Source: Acidobacteriota bacterium
GTDB lineage: Bacteria; Acidobacteriota; Vicinamibacteria; Vicinamibacterales; SCN-69-37
NCBI GenBank assembly: GCA_024653875.1
Contig: JANLHE010000462.1
Location: forward strand, 1-22,556
Direction of reading: 5' to 3'
DNA: 22,556 nt
Part shown: positions 16,284 through 22,556 of the stretch, piece by piece
How the letters are laid out: each line of letters opens with the position of its first letter
How positions within the stretch are numbered: position 1 is the first letter of the stretch
The notes under the pieces: model-generated
What the model was told of the DNA's origin: nothing
The model's input: only the letters and a program-made list of their open reading frames with translations
The model's database searches: none
Made by a program: the position numbers and the translations under genes

Positions 16284-19200
16284 CTACTTGATCTTGTCGG
16301 TGATCGCCGCGACCTTGCCCGCGTTGGCCTTGTTGAATGCCTCCACGTCCTTCAGGAGCTTGTCGAAATCTACGCGCGCTGCAGTCAACTCCCGCAGGCG
16401 ATCCTCATACACGCTCAGGGCCGCGTTCGTGGGCCGATACCCCGCGCCGCCGGCCACGTCGCTGCCGCTGCCCCCGACTTCCGCCAGCAACCAGACGAGA
16501 TTCAGATACAGCTTGTACTTCTCGACATACCACTTGTCGTCGCTGTGCATCTCCGTGCGTGACAGGAAGTGCAACTCGGCGTTGTACATCTTGTCGTAGA
16601 TGCCGGCCAGGGCCGTGTCGATCGCCTTGTCGGTGGCGTGGGCCTTGCGAAGGTCCTCGACCTGCGCGCGCATGATCTCGATGCGGTTGATCTTGTCCGT
16701 CACCTCGTTCAGCGTCGTGACGATGTCGTTCTGGAGCGCCGTGCTGGCGGCGAGATCCGAGTCGCTCGACGGCAGGACCACGTCGCGGATCACCTCGAAC
16801 GGCTGTGTCTGCTGCCGGCCGTTGTAGGTCATGCGGACCGAGTACTTGCCCGGCGCCGCGCGCGGCTGCCAGCGCTGCGCACCGATGCCCCAGTGCGTCA
16901 CGGGACGCTCACGCGCGGTCCAGCGGCCCGCCTCCCAGATGTAGGGATTGTCCGGCGGAATCGACCGCAGCACGGGCTGTGCGGGCGAGGGGTGGAGCAG
17001 GTTCCACGACGCGCGGTTGAGTCCCGCCCGGCCCGTGACCTGGCTGGTGCTGATGAGCTTGCCGTCCGCGCCAAGGACCTCCACCGTGATGGGCGCGGCC
17101 GGCGCGGACGCGAGCGAGAACACGAAGTCCGCCGTGCCGCCCGCGGCCGTGCGCGTCGCCGGCAGGGGAGGCAGCAGTTTCAGATCGGCCTGCGCCGCCG
17201 GGGCATCGTCCTGTTCCAGCTGCCACACGTCGCGCAGAATCCAGAGGCCGCGGCCATAGGTGGCCACCGCCACCTCGGGCGAGTTCTTCGGCACCTCAAT
17301 CCAGTTCACCGGCGCGGCCGGGAGCTTGTCCTTGAATTGCGTCCAGGTCTTTCCCTCGTCCTTCGAGTAGAAAAACGCGTGGCCCGTGCCCGCGAAGAGC
17401 ATGCCCTTGCGATGGGGGTTTTCCGCCACCGAGAGCGTGTAATCGAGCGGGTGGCCCTTGGGCAGCCCGGCGTCCAGCCGCGTCCACGTCTGTCCGAAGT
17501 CCGTCGTCTTGAACAGATACGGATCGCGGTTGTCGACCAGGTGATAGTCCACCGCCATGTAGGCCGTGCCGGCGTCAAAGTGGGAGGAGTCGATGCGCCG
17601 CACCAGGCCCCACGCCGGCATGTTCACGTTCTTCGTGAGGTCGATGAACGTCTTGCCGGCATCCCGGGAAATCCAGACCTTGCCGTCGTTGGTGCCGACC
17701 CACACCACGCCCTGCTGCGTGCGCGAGGGAGCGATGGCCGAGATCGTCGCGCCATAAAACTGCCCGAGGTTGTCACCAATCACGCCGCCCGAGAACCGGA
17801 TCCGGCTCGGGTCTCCGGTCGACAGATCGGGATGCAGTTCCTCCCACGACTGGCCACGGTCGCGCGTGCGGAACAGCGCCTGGCAGCCGAAGTAGACCGA
17901 GTTGTCGAACCAGTCGATCGCCAGGGGCGGCGACCACTGGCAGCGGTACTTCAGGTTGACCGGGTCGTGGTCGAGCGTGTGCATCCAGGGGCTGACCGAC
18001 CGGCGCAAACCGGCGATCTGGTCGTACGTCGCCACATGCGCGGCGTAACACGTGCCCCACACGAACCGGTGGTTGTTCGGCTCGGGATAGGTGTACCCCG
18101 ACTCGCAGGACGGCATGGACTCCTGGGCCGGTCCCGCGACCGCACCGCCGCGTCCACCGCCACCTCCCGCGCGCCCGCCGCGTCCACCCGCCGGCGCCGC
18201 GCCGGCCGGTGGCGGCGGTGGCGCGTACGACGGCACGTTCGCCGGTACGATCGGCCGGCTGCTGTCGATGCGCATGCTGCCGTCGTCCTGGCGATCGGAG
18301 TAGATCCAGTACGGCTTCCGCTGGTCGATCGTGACGCGGTACATCTGGCCGATGGGCAGCGACACGCTGGTGTTGCCGGTCGGGTTCCTGGGCGAGCCGT
18401 AGATGCCCATGCCGCCGTCGCCCGTCACGACGTAGTGGCCGGCCATCGACGGGGTGGTGTCCCACCAGATGTCATGGCAGTCGCCGCAGCCGCCGCCTCC
18501 GCTGCCCCAGATCTTGCCGCCGTCACGCGAGCGCCACAGCGTGCTGTTCGCGATCAGAAGGTGGTCGGGATCATCCGGCGAGACGCGGATGCGGATGTAG
18601 TAGCCGGCGCGGCCAATCAGCCGGCGGTCCCAGCTGACGTTGGCCCACGTGCGCCCGGCGTCATCCGACCGCCACAGGGAGCCCTGCGCCTCGGACTTCA
18701 GGCCCTTCACGCCATCGCTGCCCGTCTGGATCAGCGCGTACATCCGATTGCCGCTCGAGGGCGCAATCGCCACGTCCGTCTTGCCGTACGGCGACGTCGG
18801 CAGGCCGGCGTTCGTCACCTTGGCGAACGTCTTCCCGCCGTCGCGCGAAATGTGGATCCCGCTGCCCATGCCGCCGCTCTCGAGGACGTGCGTCTGCAGA
18901 AAAATCTCCCACGTGCTGGCAATCACCACGTTGGGATCCTGCTTCGAGAGCTGCAGGCCCGAGCAGCCCGTGTCTTCGTTCACAAACAGCGTCTGCTGCC
19001 ACGTCTTGCCGCCGTCTTCACTGCGGTAGACGCCGCGCTCGCGCTGCGGACCCGTCGCGCGTCCCAGCGCGCAGACCATGACGATGTTCTCGTTGGTGGG
19101 ATGGACGATCACCGTGCCGATACGGCCCGTCGCCACGAGTCCCATGTTGGTCCACGTCTCGCCGGCGTCCGTGGACTTGTAGATGCCGTCACCCATCATG

Positions 19201-19601
19201 TCCATGTCGCGCACGGCCCAGCCCTCGCCGGTGCCGGCCCAGACAATGTTGGGGTTGCTTGGCGCAACGGCGAGCGCGCCGATGGCCTGCGAGGTCTGCC
19301 CGTCGAATGTCGGCTTCCACGTGGCGCCGCCATCCACGCTCTTCCAGACGCCGCCGGATGCGGCGCCCGCGTAGTACACACCCGGCGCGCCGGCGACGGC
19401 GGCCGCGGCCGAAATGCGGCCGGCGTTGCTGGGACCGGCGTACTCGAACCGCGGTGGTCCCACGGGCTGGGCCGGCTGTGGACCCGTGGGAGCGGCGCCT
19501 CCGCCGCGCTGCGCGTAGGCAGCTCCGGGTATGAGGGCAAAAACGGCGAGCAGTGCGGCGCTGGCGCAGCGGCGAATCAGGGAATGACGGCGTGCAGACA
19601 T
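16284..19601 (-). CDS. Large secreted Asp-box (sortilin/VPS10- or BNR-like) beta-propeller protein
   Basis: This 1105-residue protein has a signal peptide ending in GAAYA (residue 30). Ten Asp-box motifs (S/T-x-D-x-G-x-T/S-W/F) are readable: SVDGGATW (88), STDAGETW (143), SEDGGKTW (194), SRDGGKTF (252), SDDAGRTW (312), SRDGGKIW (358), and later TRDRGQSW, SRDAGKTF, TTDFGQTW and SKDEGKTW. They imply two seven- or more-bladed propellers of the exo-sialidase/sortilin type. A GCGDCHDIW pair of cysteines (371-379) and a Pro/Gly/Arg-rich linker (459-492) separate the two halves. The last 250 residues are a beta-sandwich followed by a helical region (NRIEIMRAQVEDLRKA). Such proteins are abundant in Acidobacteriota and usually annotated as glycosyl-hydrolase-like; no sialidase active site is evident. 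AAAGG lies upstream of the ATG. Confidence 0.9.
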   Translation of the reverse strand: MSARRHSLIRRCASAALLAVFALIPGAAYAQRGGGAAPTGPQPAQPVGPPRFEYAGPSNAGRISAAAAVAGAPGVYYAGAASGGVWKSVDGGATWKPTFDGQTSQAIGALAVAPSNPNIVWAGTGEGWAVRDMDMMGDGIYKSTDAGETWTNMGLVATGRIGTVIVHPTNENIVMVCALGRATGPQRERGVYRSEDGGKTWQQTLFVNEDTGCSGLQLSKQDPNVVIASTWEIFLQTHVLESGGMGSGIHISRDGGKTFAKVTNAGLPTSPYGKTDVAIAPSSGNRMYALIQTGSDGVKGLKSEAQGSLWRSDDAGRTWANVSWDRRLIGRAGYYIRIRVSPDDPDHLLIANSTLWRSRDGGKIWGSGGGGCGDCHDIWWDTTPSMAGHYVVTGDGGMGIYGSPRNPTGNTSVSLPIGQMYRVTIDQRKPYWIYSDRQDDGSMRIDSSRPIVPANVPSYAPPPPPAGAAPAGGRGGRAGGGGGRGGAVAGPAQESMPSCESGYTYPEPNNHRFVWGTCYAAHVATYDQIAGLRRSVSPWMHTLDHDPVNLKYRCQWSPPLAIDWFDNSVYFGCQALFRTRDRGQSWEELHPDLSTGDPSRIRFSGGVIGDNLGQFYGATISAIAPSRTQQGVVWVGTNDGKVWISRDAGKTFIDLTKNVNMPAWGLVRRIDSSHFDAGTAYMAVDYHLVDNRDPYLFKTTDFGQTWTRLDAGLPKGHPLDYTLSVAENPHRKGMLFAGTGHAFFYSKDEGKTWTQFKDKLPAAPVNWIEVPKNSPEVAVATYGRGLWILRDVWQLEQDDAPAAQADLKLLPPLPATRTAAGGTADFVFSLASAPAAPITVEVLGADGKLISTSQVTGRAGLNRASWNLLHPSPAQPVLRSIPPDNPYIWEAGRWTARERPVTHWGIGAQRWQPRAAPGKYSVRMTYNGRQQTQPFEVIRDVVLPSSDSDLAASTALQNDIVTTLNEVTDKINRIEIMRAQVEDLRKAHATDKAIDTALAGIYDKMYNAELHFLSRTEMHSDDKWYVEKYKLYLNLVWLLAEVGGSGSDVAGGAGYRPTNAALSVYEDRLRELTAARVDFDKLLKDVEAFNKANAGKVAAITDKIK

Positions 19602-19726
19602 GGGCTTGGCCTTTCGGACGAAGGAAGTGCCCGAAAACTACCACGGCTCGGCGCCTGAGGGAATGGGGAAATGTCAGACCCGGCGTGGGTTACTGTAGGG
19701 GTCGGGCTGATAGGCTGACACCAGAC

Positions 19727-19731
19727 AGGAG
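19727..19731 (+). promoter_or_regulatory. Ribosome binding site for hflK
   Basis: AGGAG lies 5 nt before ATG 19737. An in-frame GTG at 19731 overlaps this Shine-Dalgarno, so it is not the start. ATG 19743 (11-nt spacing) is possible but less favourable. Confidence 0.65.
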
Positions 19732-19736
19732 TGCCG

Positions 19737-20789
19737 ATGGATATGGATGACGGACGACCGCGCCGGGGACCGCTTGACTGGGTGCCGGACTTGCCCGCTG
19801 CCGGCCGCCTGCACCGGCCCCCGTGGATGACCTCACGGGTCCTCCGGGCCCTGGTGCTCGTCCTGGTGGCCCTTGTGACGTTGTCAGGTGTTTCGTTTCA
19901 AATCAAGCCCGAGGAAGTCGGCCTTGTGCTGCGGTTCGGGCGGCACGTGCGGACGACGGAGCCGGGACTGCACTTCAAGTTTCCGTTCACCGAACAGGTG
20001 CTGCGGGTGCCCGTGCAGCGGCAACTCAAGGAAGAGTTCGGCTTTCGCACCGCGATGCCTGGAGTACAGACGCGGTACTCGACCGCCGACTTCACCGGCG
20101 AATCGGTCATGCTCACCGGCGACCTCAACGTCGCCGTCGTCGAGTGGGTCGTGCAGTACCGCGTGACCGATCCCTACAAGTACCTCTTCAAGGTCCGCGG
20201 CCTCACCGACACCTTCCGCAGCATGAGTCAGGCGGTCATGCGCGAAGTGGTGGGCGACCGCACGGTGACCGAAGTGCTGACGGTCGGCCGGCAGGAGATC
20301 GCGACCACATCCGAGCGGCTGCTCCAGGAAATGGTCAACCAGTACGAGATGGGCGTGGTCGTGGAACAGATCGTGCTGCAGGATGTGACACCTCCCGATC
20401 CGGTCAAGCCGTCCTGGGACGAAGTGAACCAGGCGCAGCAGCAACGCGACCGGCTCATCAATGAGGCGCGCGCCGAGTACAACAAAGTGGTGCCGCGGGC
20501 GAAAGGTGAAGCCGAGCAGGCCGTGCTGCAGGCCGAGGGGTACGCGCTCGAGCGGGTGAACAGCGCGCAGGGTGACGCCACGCGCTTCAAGGCCGTGTAC
20601 GAGGCCTACCGCCGCGCACCGGAGGTGACACGCCGGCGCCTGTATCTGGAGACCATGCAGCGCGTCCTGCCGCAACTGGGCGCGAAGATCTTCATGGATA
20701 AGGGCACCGGCACGGTGATTCCGCTGCCGATCGACAGTCTCAAGGGCCTGCTCGGTCCTGTCGATCCCAGGGGCGGAGGTGGACGATGA
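19737..20789 (+). CDS. hflK: HflK, membrane SPFH/prohibitin-like subunit
   Basis: This 350-residue protein has a short proline/arginine-rich cytoplasmic N-terminus, one transmembrane helix (about 36-54, VLRALVLVLVALVTLSGVS) and an SPFH/band-7 domain starting IKPEEVGLVLRFGRH..EPGLHFKFPF. A long charged helical region follows (AQQQRDRLINEARAEYNKVV, KGEAEQAVLQAEGYALERV), then a C-terminal stretch ending RGGGGR. HflK and HflC form a large cage around the FtsH protease on the membrane and modulate its access to substrates; ftsH is not in this window. It is somewhat shorter than E. coli HflK because the N- and C-terminal tails are reduced. It overlaps hflC by ATGA and has its own good Shine-Dalgarno. 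Confidence 0.95.
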   Translation: MDMDDGRPRRGPLDWVPDLPAAGRLHRPPWMTSRVLRALVLVLVALVTLSGVSFQIKPEEVGLVLRFGRHVRTTEPGLHFKFPFTEQVLRVPVQRQLKEEFGFRTAMPGVQTRYSTADFTGESVMLTGDLNVAVVEWVVQYRVTDPYKYLFKVRGLTDTFRSMSQAVMREVVGDRTVTEVLTVGRQEIATTSERLLQEMVNQYEMGVVVEQIVLQDVTPPDPVKPSWDEVNQAQQQRDRLINEARAEYNKVVPRAKGEAEQAVLQAEGYALERVNSAQGDATRFKAVYEAYRRAPEVTRRRLYLETMQRVLPQLGAKIFMDKGTGTVIPLPIDSLKGLLGPVDPRGGGGR

Positions 20790-21715
20790 GCAACGCGATG
20801 GCCAAAGCCGGCCTGGCCCTGCTGGCCCTGATTCTGCTGTCGTCGTCCACCTACCTGGTCAGTGAGACCGAACAGGTGATCATCACGCAGTTCGGAGAGC
20901 CGAGGGGCACTCCGGTGACCCATCCCGGGCTGCATTTCAAGCTGCCGTTCATCCAGACCGCGAACGTGTTCGAAAAGCGGTTTCTCGAATGGGACGGCAG
21001 CCCGAACCAGATGCCGACCAAGGACAAGCGGTTTATCTGGGTGGACATGTACGCGCGATGGCGCATCACCGATCCGCTGAAGTTCTTCCAGCGGCTGCGG
21101 GACGAACGCGGCGCGCAGTCGCGCCTGGACGACATTCTGGACGGCGAGACCCGGAACGCGGTGGCCAGTTATGACCTGATCGAACTGGTGCGCAGCAGCA
21201 ACCGGCCCGCCGAGACGATTCCGATCGAGAGCGAAGAGGAGCGCATTGTCCTGGAGCAGATTGCAAAAGGGCGCCGGGCCATCGCGGCCAGCATTCTGGC
21301 TGCGGCGCAGGCCAGGACGCTCGACCTGGGCATCGAGGTCCTTGATATCCGCCTCAAGCGCATTAACTACGTGGACGAGGTGGCGAAGGACGTGTACGCG
21401 CGCATGATCGCCGAGCGCCGGCGGATTGCCGAGCGGTTCAGGTCGGAGGGCGAGGGCGAAGCGGCGCGCATTCAGGGCGAACGTCAGCGGGACCTGCAGC
21501 GCATCCAGTCGGAGGCCTACCGGCTGGCTCAGGAACTGCGCGGCAAGGCCGACGCCGAGGCGACGGCGATCTATGCCGGGGCCTACGGCCGCGATCCGGA
21601 GTTCTATGCGTTCTTCAAGTCCCTCGAGACCTACGAGCGGGTCGTTGACGGCAAGACGTACTTTGTCTTGGGCACCGACAGCGACCTGCTGAGGTACCTG
21701 CGCTCGCCAAAGTAA
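20786..21715 (+). CDS. hflC: HflC, membrane SPFH/prohibitin-like subunit
   Basis: This 309-residue protein has one N-terminal helix (about 6-24, AKAGLALLALILLSSSTYLV) and a band-7 domain: SETEQVIITQFGEPRG, THPGLHFKLPF, FLEWDGSPNQMPTKDKRFIW, and the WRITDPLKFFQRLRDE signature of HflC. The coiled C-terminal part includes DIRLKRINYVDEVAKDVYARM and ERRRIAERFRSEGEGEAARI, and the end is YFVLGTDSDLLRYLRSPK. Length and motif order are normal for the family. Its strong GGAGGT Shine-Dalgarno (20775-20780) lies within the end of hflK, and the stop/start overlap is ATGA, so the two are made in balanced amounts. It is the partner of HflK in the FtsH-regulating complex. Confidence 0.96.
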   Translation: MSNAMAKAGLALLALILLSSSTYLVSETEQVIITQFGEPRGTPVTHPGLHFKLPFIQTANVFEKRFLEWDGSPNQMPTKDKRFIWVDMYARWRITDPLKFFQRLRDERGAQSRLDDILDGETRNAVASYDLIELVRSSNRPAETIPIESEEERIVLEQIAKGRRAIAASILAAAQARTLDLGIEVLDIRLKRINYVDEVAKDVYARMIAERRRIAERFRSEGEGEAARIQGERQRDLQRIQSEAYRLAQELRGKADAEATAIYAGAYGRDPEFYAFFKSLETYERVVDGKTYFVLGTDSDLLRYLRSPK

Positions 21716-21728
21716 CGGGATCAATCAG

Positions 21729-21767
21729 GGACGCGCCCAAGAGACCGGTGCCCGGGGCCGCGCGTCC
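21729..21767 (+). terminator. Long stem-loop after hflC
   Basis: GGACGCGC (21729-21736) pairs with GCGCGTCC (21760-21767) around a GC-rich loop, 14 nt past the hflC stop. No T-run follows, so it may be a factor-dependent terminator or a 3' end stabiliser. Confidence 0.35.
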
Positions 21768-21793
21768 GTGGACGCCGTCCAGGAGGGCCCGGC

Positions 21794-21823
21794 TTGCCGG
21801 TGAACGGGGGATTTGTGTAAACT
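21794..21823 (+). promoter_or_regulatory. Likely tRNA-Gly promoter
   Basis: TTGCCG (21794-21799), an 18-nt spacer and TAAACT (21818-21823) with an upstream TG (extended -10) would start transcription about 10 nt before the tRNA. Each hexamer matches consensus at 4 of 6 positions. Confidence 0.45.
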
Positions 21824-21839
21824 CTAAAGGCTATCCGTC

Positions 21840-21914
21840 GCGGGAATAACTCAGTGGTAGAGTGCGACCTTGCCAAGGTCGAAGTCGCGGGTTCGAATCC
21901 CGTTTCCCGCTCCA
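21840..21914 (+). tRNA. tRNA-Gly (anticodon GCC)
   Basis: A complete cloverleaf of 75 nt: acceptor GCGGGAA with TTCCCGC, D-arm ACTC/GAGT with loop AGTGGTA, anticodon stem CGACC/GGTCG, anticodon GCC at 21872-21874, T-arm GCGGG/CCCGT with loop TTCGAAT, discriminator T and an encoded CCA. It reads GGC and GGU codons. A 75-nt-period repeat array begins 4 nt downstream. Confidence 0.97.
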
Positions 21915-21918
21915 TTTC

Positions 21919-22136
21919 TATATCGGCGGGGACCCCTGCACCCCGCCTAGCTCCGCCCACCTCCGCGAGGACGCTATGGCGGGCTCCGCATCCTATATCG
22001 GCGGGGACCCCTGCGCCCCGCCTAGCTCCGCCCACCTCCGCGAGGACGCTATGGCGGGCTCCGCATCCTATATCGCCGGGGACCCCTACGCCCCGACTGG
22101 CTTCCGCGACCTCCGCGAGGACGCTGCACCCCAGCT
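21919..22136 (+). repeat. 75-nt tandem repeat array A, attached to tRNA-Gly
   Basis: Three units start at 21919, 21994 and 22069, exactly 75 nt apart, each with TATATCG. Units 1 and 2 differ at a single base (A at 21940, G at 22015). Unit 3 is diverged: it has TATATCGCC instead of TATATCGGC and ends in CTGCACCCCAGCT (22124-22136). Units 1 and 2 can fold into GGCGGGG/CCCCGCC and a second stem (AGC-T-CCGCC/GGCGGGCT) with CCTC/GAGG inside. All bases are transcribed if tRNA transcription reads through. Function is unknown; possibly a tRNA-linked repeat family or a structured trailer. Confidence 0.9.
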
Positions 22137-22211
22137 GGTTTCTGATAGACTTTCCTCCGCGATGATCTTCCGCACCCCTCTCGCGTCGTGTTGTTGTTGT
22201 CGGGCCCAGGC

Positions 22212-22240
22212 CTGACTGACGCGAGTTCATCCGCTACAAA
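22212..22240 (+). promoter_or_regulatory. Possible tRNA-Cys promoter
   Basis: CTGACT (22212-22217), a 17-nt spacer and TACAAA (22235-22240) each match consensus at 4 of 6 positions. The implied start is about 30 nt upstream of the tRNA. Co-transcription with tRNA-Gly is the alternative. Confidence 0.3.
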
Positions 22241-22277
22241 CTCGGACAACCCGCGAACGAGCAGTCATTTCTCAGAG

Positions 22278-22351
22278 GGCGCCGTCGCCAAGCGGTAAGG
22301 CAGAGGTCTGCAAAACCTTCATCCCCGGTTCGATTCCGGGCGGCGCCTCCA
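22278..22351 (+). tRNA. tRNA-Cys (anticodon GCA)
   Basis: A 74-nt cloverleaf: acceptor GGCGCCG/CGGCGCC, a D-arm with 3-bp GCC/GGC stem, anticodon stem GAGGT/ACCTT (one G-T pair), loop CTGCAAA with anticodon GCA at 22310-22312, T-loop TTCGATT, discriminator U as required for tRNA-Cys, and encoded CCA. A repeat array starts 3 nt after the CCA. Confidence 0.96.
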
Positions 22352-22354
22352 ATC

Positions 22355-22459
22355 TATATCGGCGGGGACCCCTACACCCCGCCTGGCTTCCGCAAGCTTC
22401 GCGTAGGAACGCTGCGCTTGCTCCAGCGCTATATCGCCGGGTGCTCCTGCACCCCAGCT
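22355..22459 (+). repeat. 75-nt-period repeat array B, attached to tRNA-Cys
   Basis: Two units start at 22355 and 22430, again exactly 75 nt apart. The first has the TATATCGGCGGGGACCCC start seen in array A and the same GGCGGGG/CCCCGCC stem. The second starts TATATCGCC, like the last unit of array A, is shortened, and ends in the same CTGCACCCCAGCT (22447-22459). The arrays therefore share period, start, terminal-unit variant and end box, although they follow different tRNAs. Confidence 0.85.
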
Positions 22460-22470
22460 AGAGCGTTTTT
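22439..22470 (+). terminator. Terminator-like hairpin and T-run after tRNA-Cys
   Basis: GGGTGC-TCCT-GCACCC (22439-22454) within the last repeat unit is followed 11 nt later by TTTTT (22466-22470). The distance to the T-run is longer than ideal, so termination is likely but not certain. Confidence 0.4.
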
Positions 22471-22472
22471 GA

Positions 22473-22556
22473 TTAGCGTGTAGCGCCGACATAACCAGAA
22501 TTGTGGAGGTAGGCCACACACTCGGCGGCGGAGAAGAGGTGCATGGCGGCGGCGAT
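22473..22556 (-). CDS. C-terminal end of an unknown minus-strand protein (5' end outside window)
   Basis: An open minus-strand frame of 27 codons enters from the window edge and ends at TAA (22473-22475), reading AAAMHLFSAAECVAYLHNS, then GYVGATR. Most codons have G or C in the third position, as in the real genes here, and the frame stops just outside the repeat array. Too little is visible to name a family. It could be a chance open frame. Confidence 0.4.
   Translation of the reverse strand: MAAAMHLFSAAECVAYLHNSGYVGATR

Noticed and set aside
16569..19658. Long plus-strand frame of 1029 residues opposite the Asp-box protein
   Set aside because: Compositionally biased shadow without motifs. 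The minus-strand gene is unmistakable.
21721..22230. A 169-residue minus-strand frame with an in-frame 25-residue repeat over array A
   Set aside because: It runs antisense through tRNA-Gly, giving the well-known spurious GFEPATSTLARSHSTTELF peptide. The 75-nt period is divisible by 3, so the frame stays open by chance. No coding evidence.
21840..22351. Integration attachment sites at the tRNA 3' ends
   Set aside because: No second copy of either tRNA 3' end and no integrase gene were seen in the window. The repeats start after the CCA and do not copy tRNA sequence.
21919..22459. A CRISPR array
   Set aside because: The period is 75 nt with near-identical whole units rather than short repeats separated by unique spacers, and no cas genes are present.
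22319..22519. A minus-strand frame ending RRRPESNRG across array B and tRNA-Cys
   Set aside because: It is antisense to tRNA-Cys and the repeat. The peptide is the typical false protein of tRNA-overlapping frames.

Overview
This is a GC-rich bacterial window (roughly two thirds G+C by eye). Several features point to Acidobacteriota, perhaps Vicinamibacteria: expanded families of secreted carboxypeptidase-regulatory-like proteins, a very long secreted Asp-box (sortilin/BNR-like) protein, a secreted M1 metallopeptidase, a large MoxR/vWA operon, and twin intergenic hairpins of the CGGGCT..AGCCCG type. That assignment is inference from gene content; there is no rRNA or other phylogenetic marker in the window.

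Layout from left to right. (1) 1-4751: a cluster of three paralogous secreted proteins built from carboxypeptidase-regulatory-like folds. One is partial on the minus strand; two are on the plus strand with an ATGA overlap. (2) 4843-12477: a tightly packed plus-strand operon of five genes: a three-helix membrane protein with a long low-complexity tail, a MoxR AAA+ ATPase, a DUF58 protein, a BatA-like membrane vWA protein, and an 847-residue membrane protein with two vWA domains around a glutamine-amidotransferase-like domain. Three of the four junctions are ATGA overlaps or gaps of under 20 nt. (3) 12478-12591: convergent spacer with two perfect hairpins and a 14-bp tandem repeat. (4) 12592-15437: minus-strand pair, a DUF4143-type ATPase coupled by TGATG to a secreted M1 aminopeptidase-like protein. 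The ATPase has a perfect palindrome over a consensus -10 box. (5) 15532-16275: a short secreted protein resembling only the N-terminal part of S9 dipeptidyl-peptidases. (6) 16284-19601: the 1105-residue Asp-box protein on the minus strand. (7) 19737-21715: hflK-hflC. (8) 21840-22470: tRNA-Gly(GCC) and tRNA-Cys(GCA), each followed 3-4 nt after its encoded CCA by an array of 75-nt repeats. (9) 22473-22556: the last codons of a minus-strand gene running off the window.

How the genes may work together. The MoxR ATPase is expected to act with the DUF58 and vWA proteins as a chaperone-like membrane complex, and the first gene of that operon is probably a dedicated partner. HflK and HflC form the membrane prohibitin-like complex that surrounds FtsH in other bacteria; ftsH is not in the window. 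The rest of the window is mainly secreted protein-handling or surface proteins. The least explained structure is the pair of 75-nt-period repeat arrays attached to the tRNA genes. The most unusual protein-level observations are the uncharacterised membrane partner at the head of the MoxR operon, the double-vWA/GATase-like fusion, the truncated S9-like protein, and the coupling of a DUF4143 ATPase with an exported peptidase.
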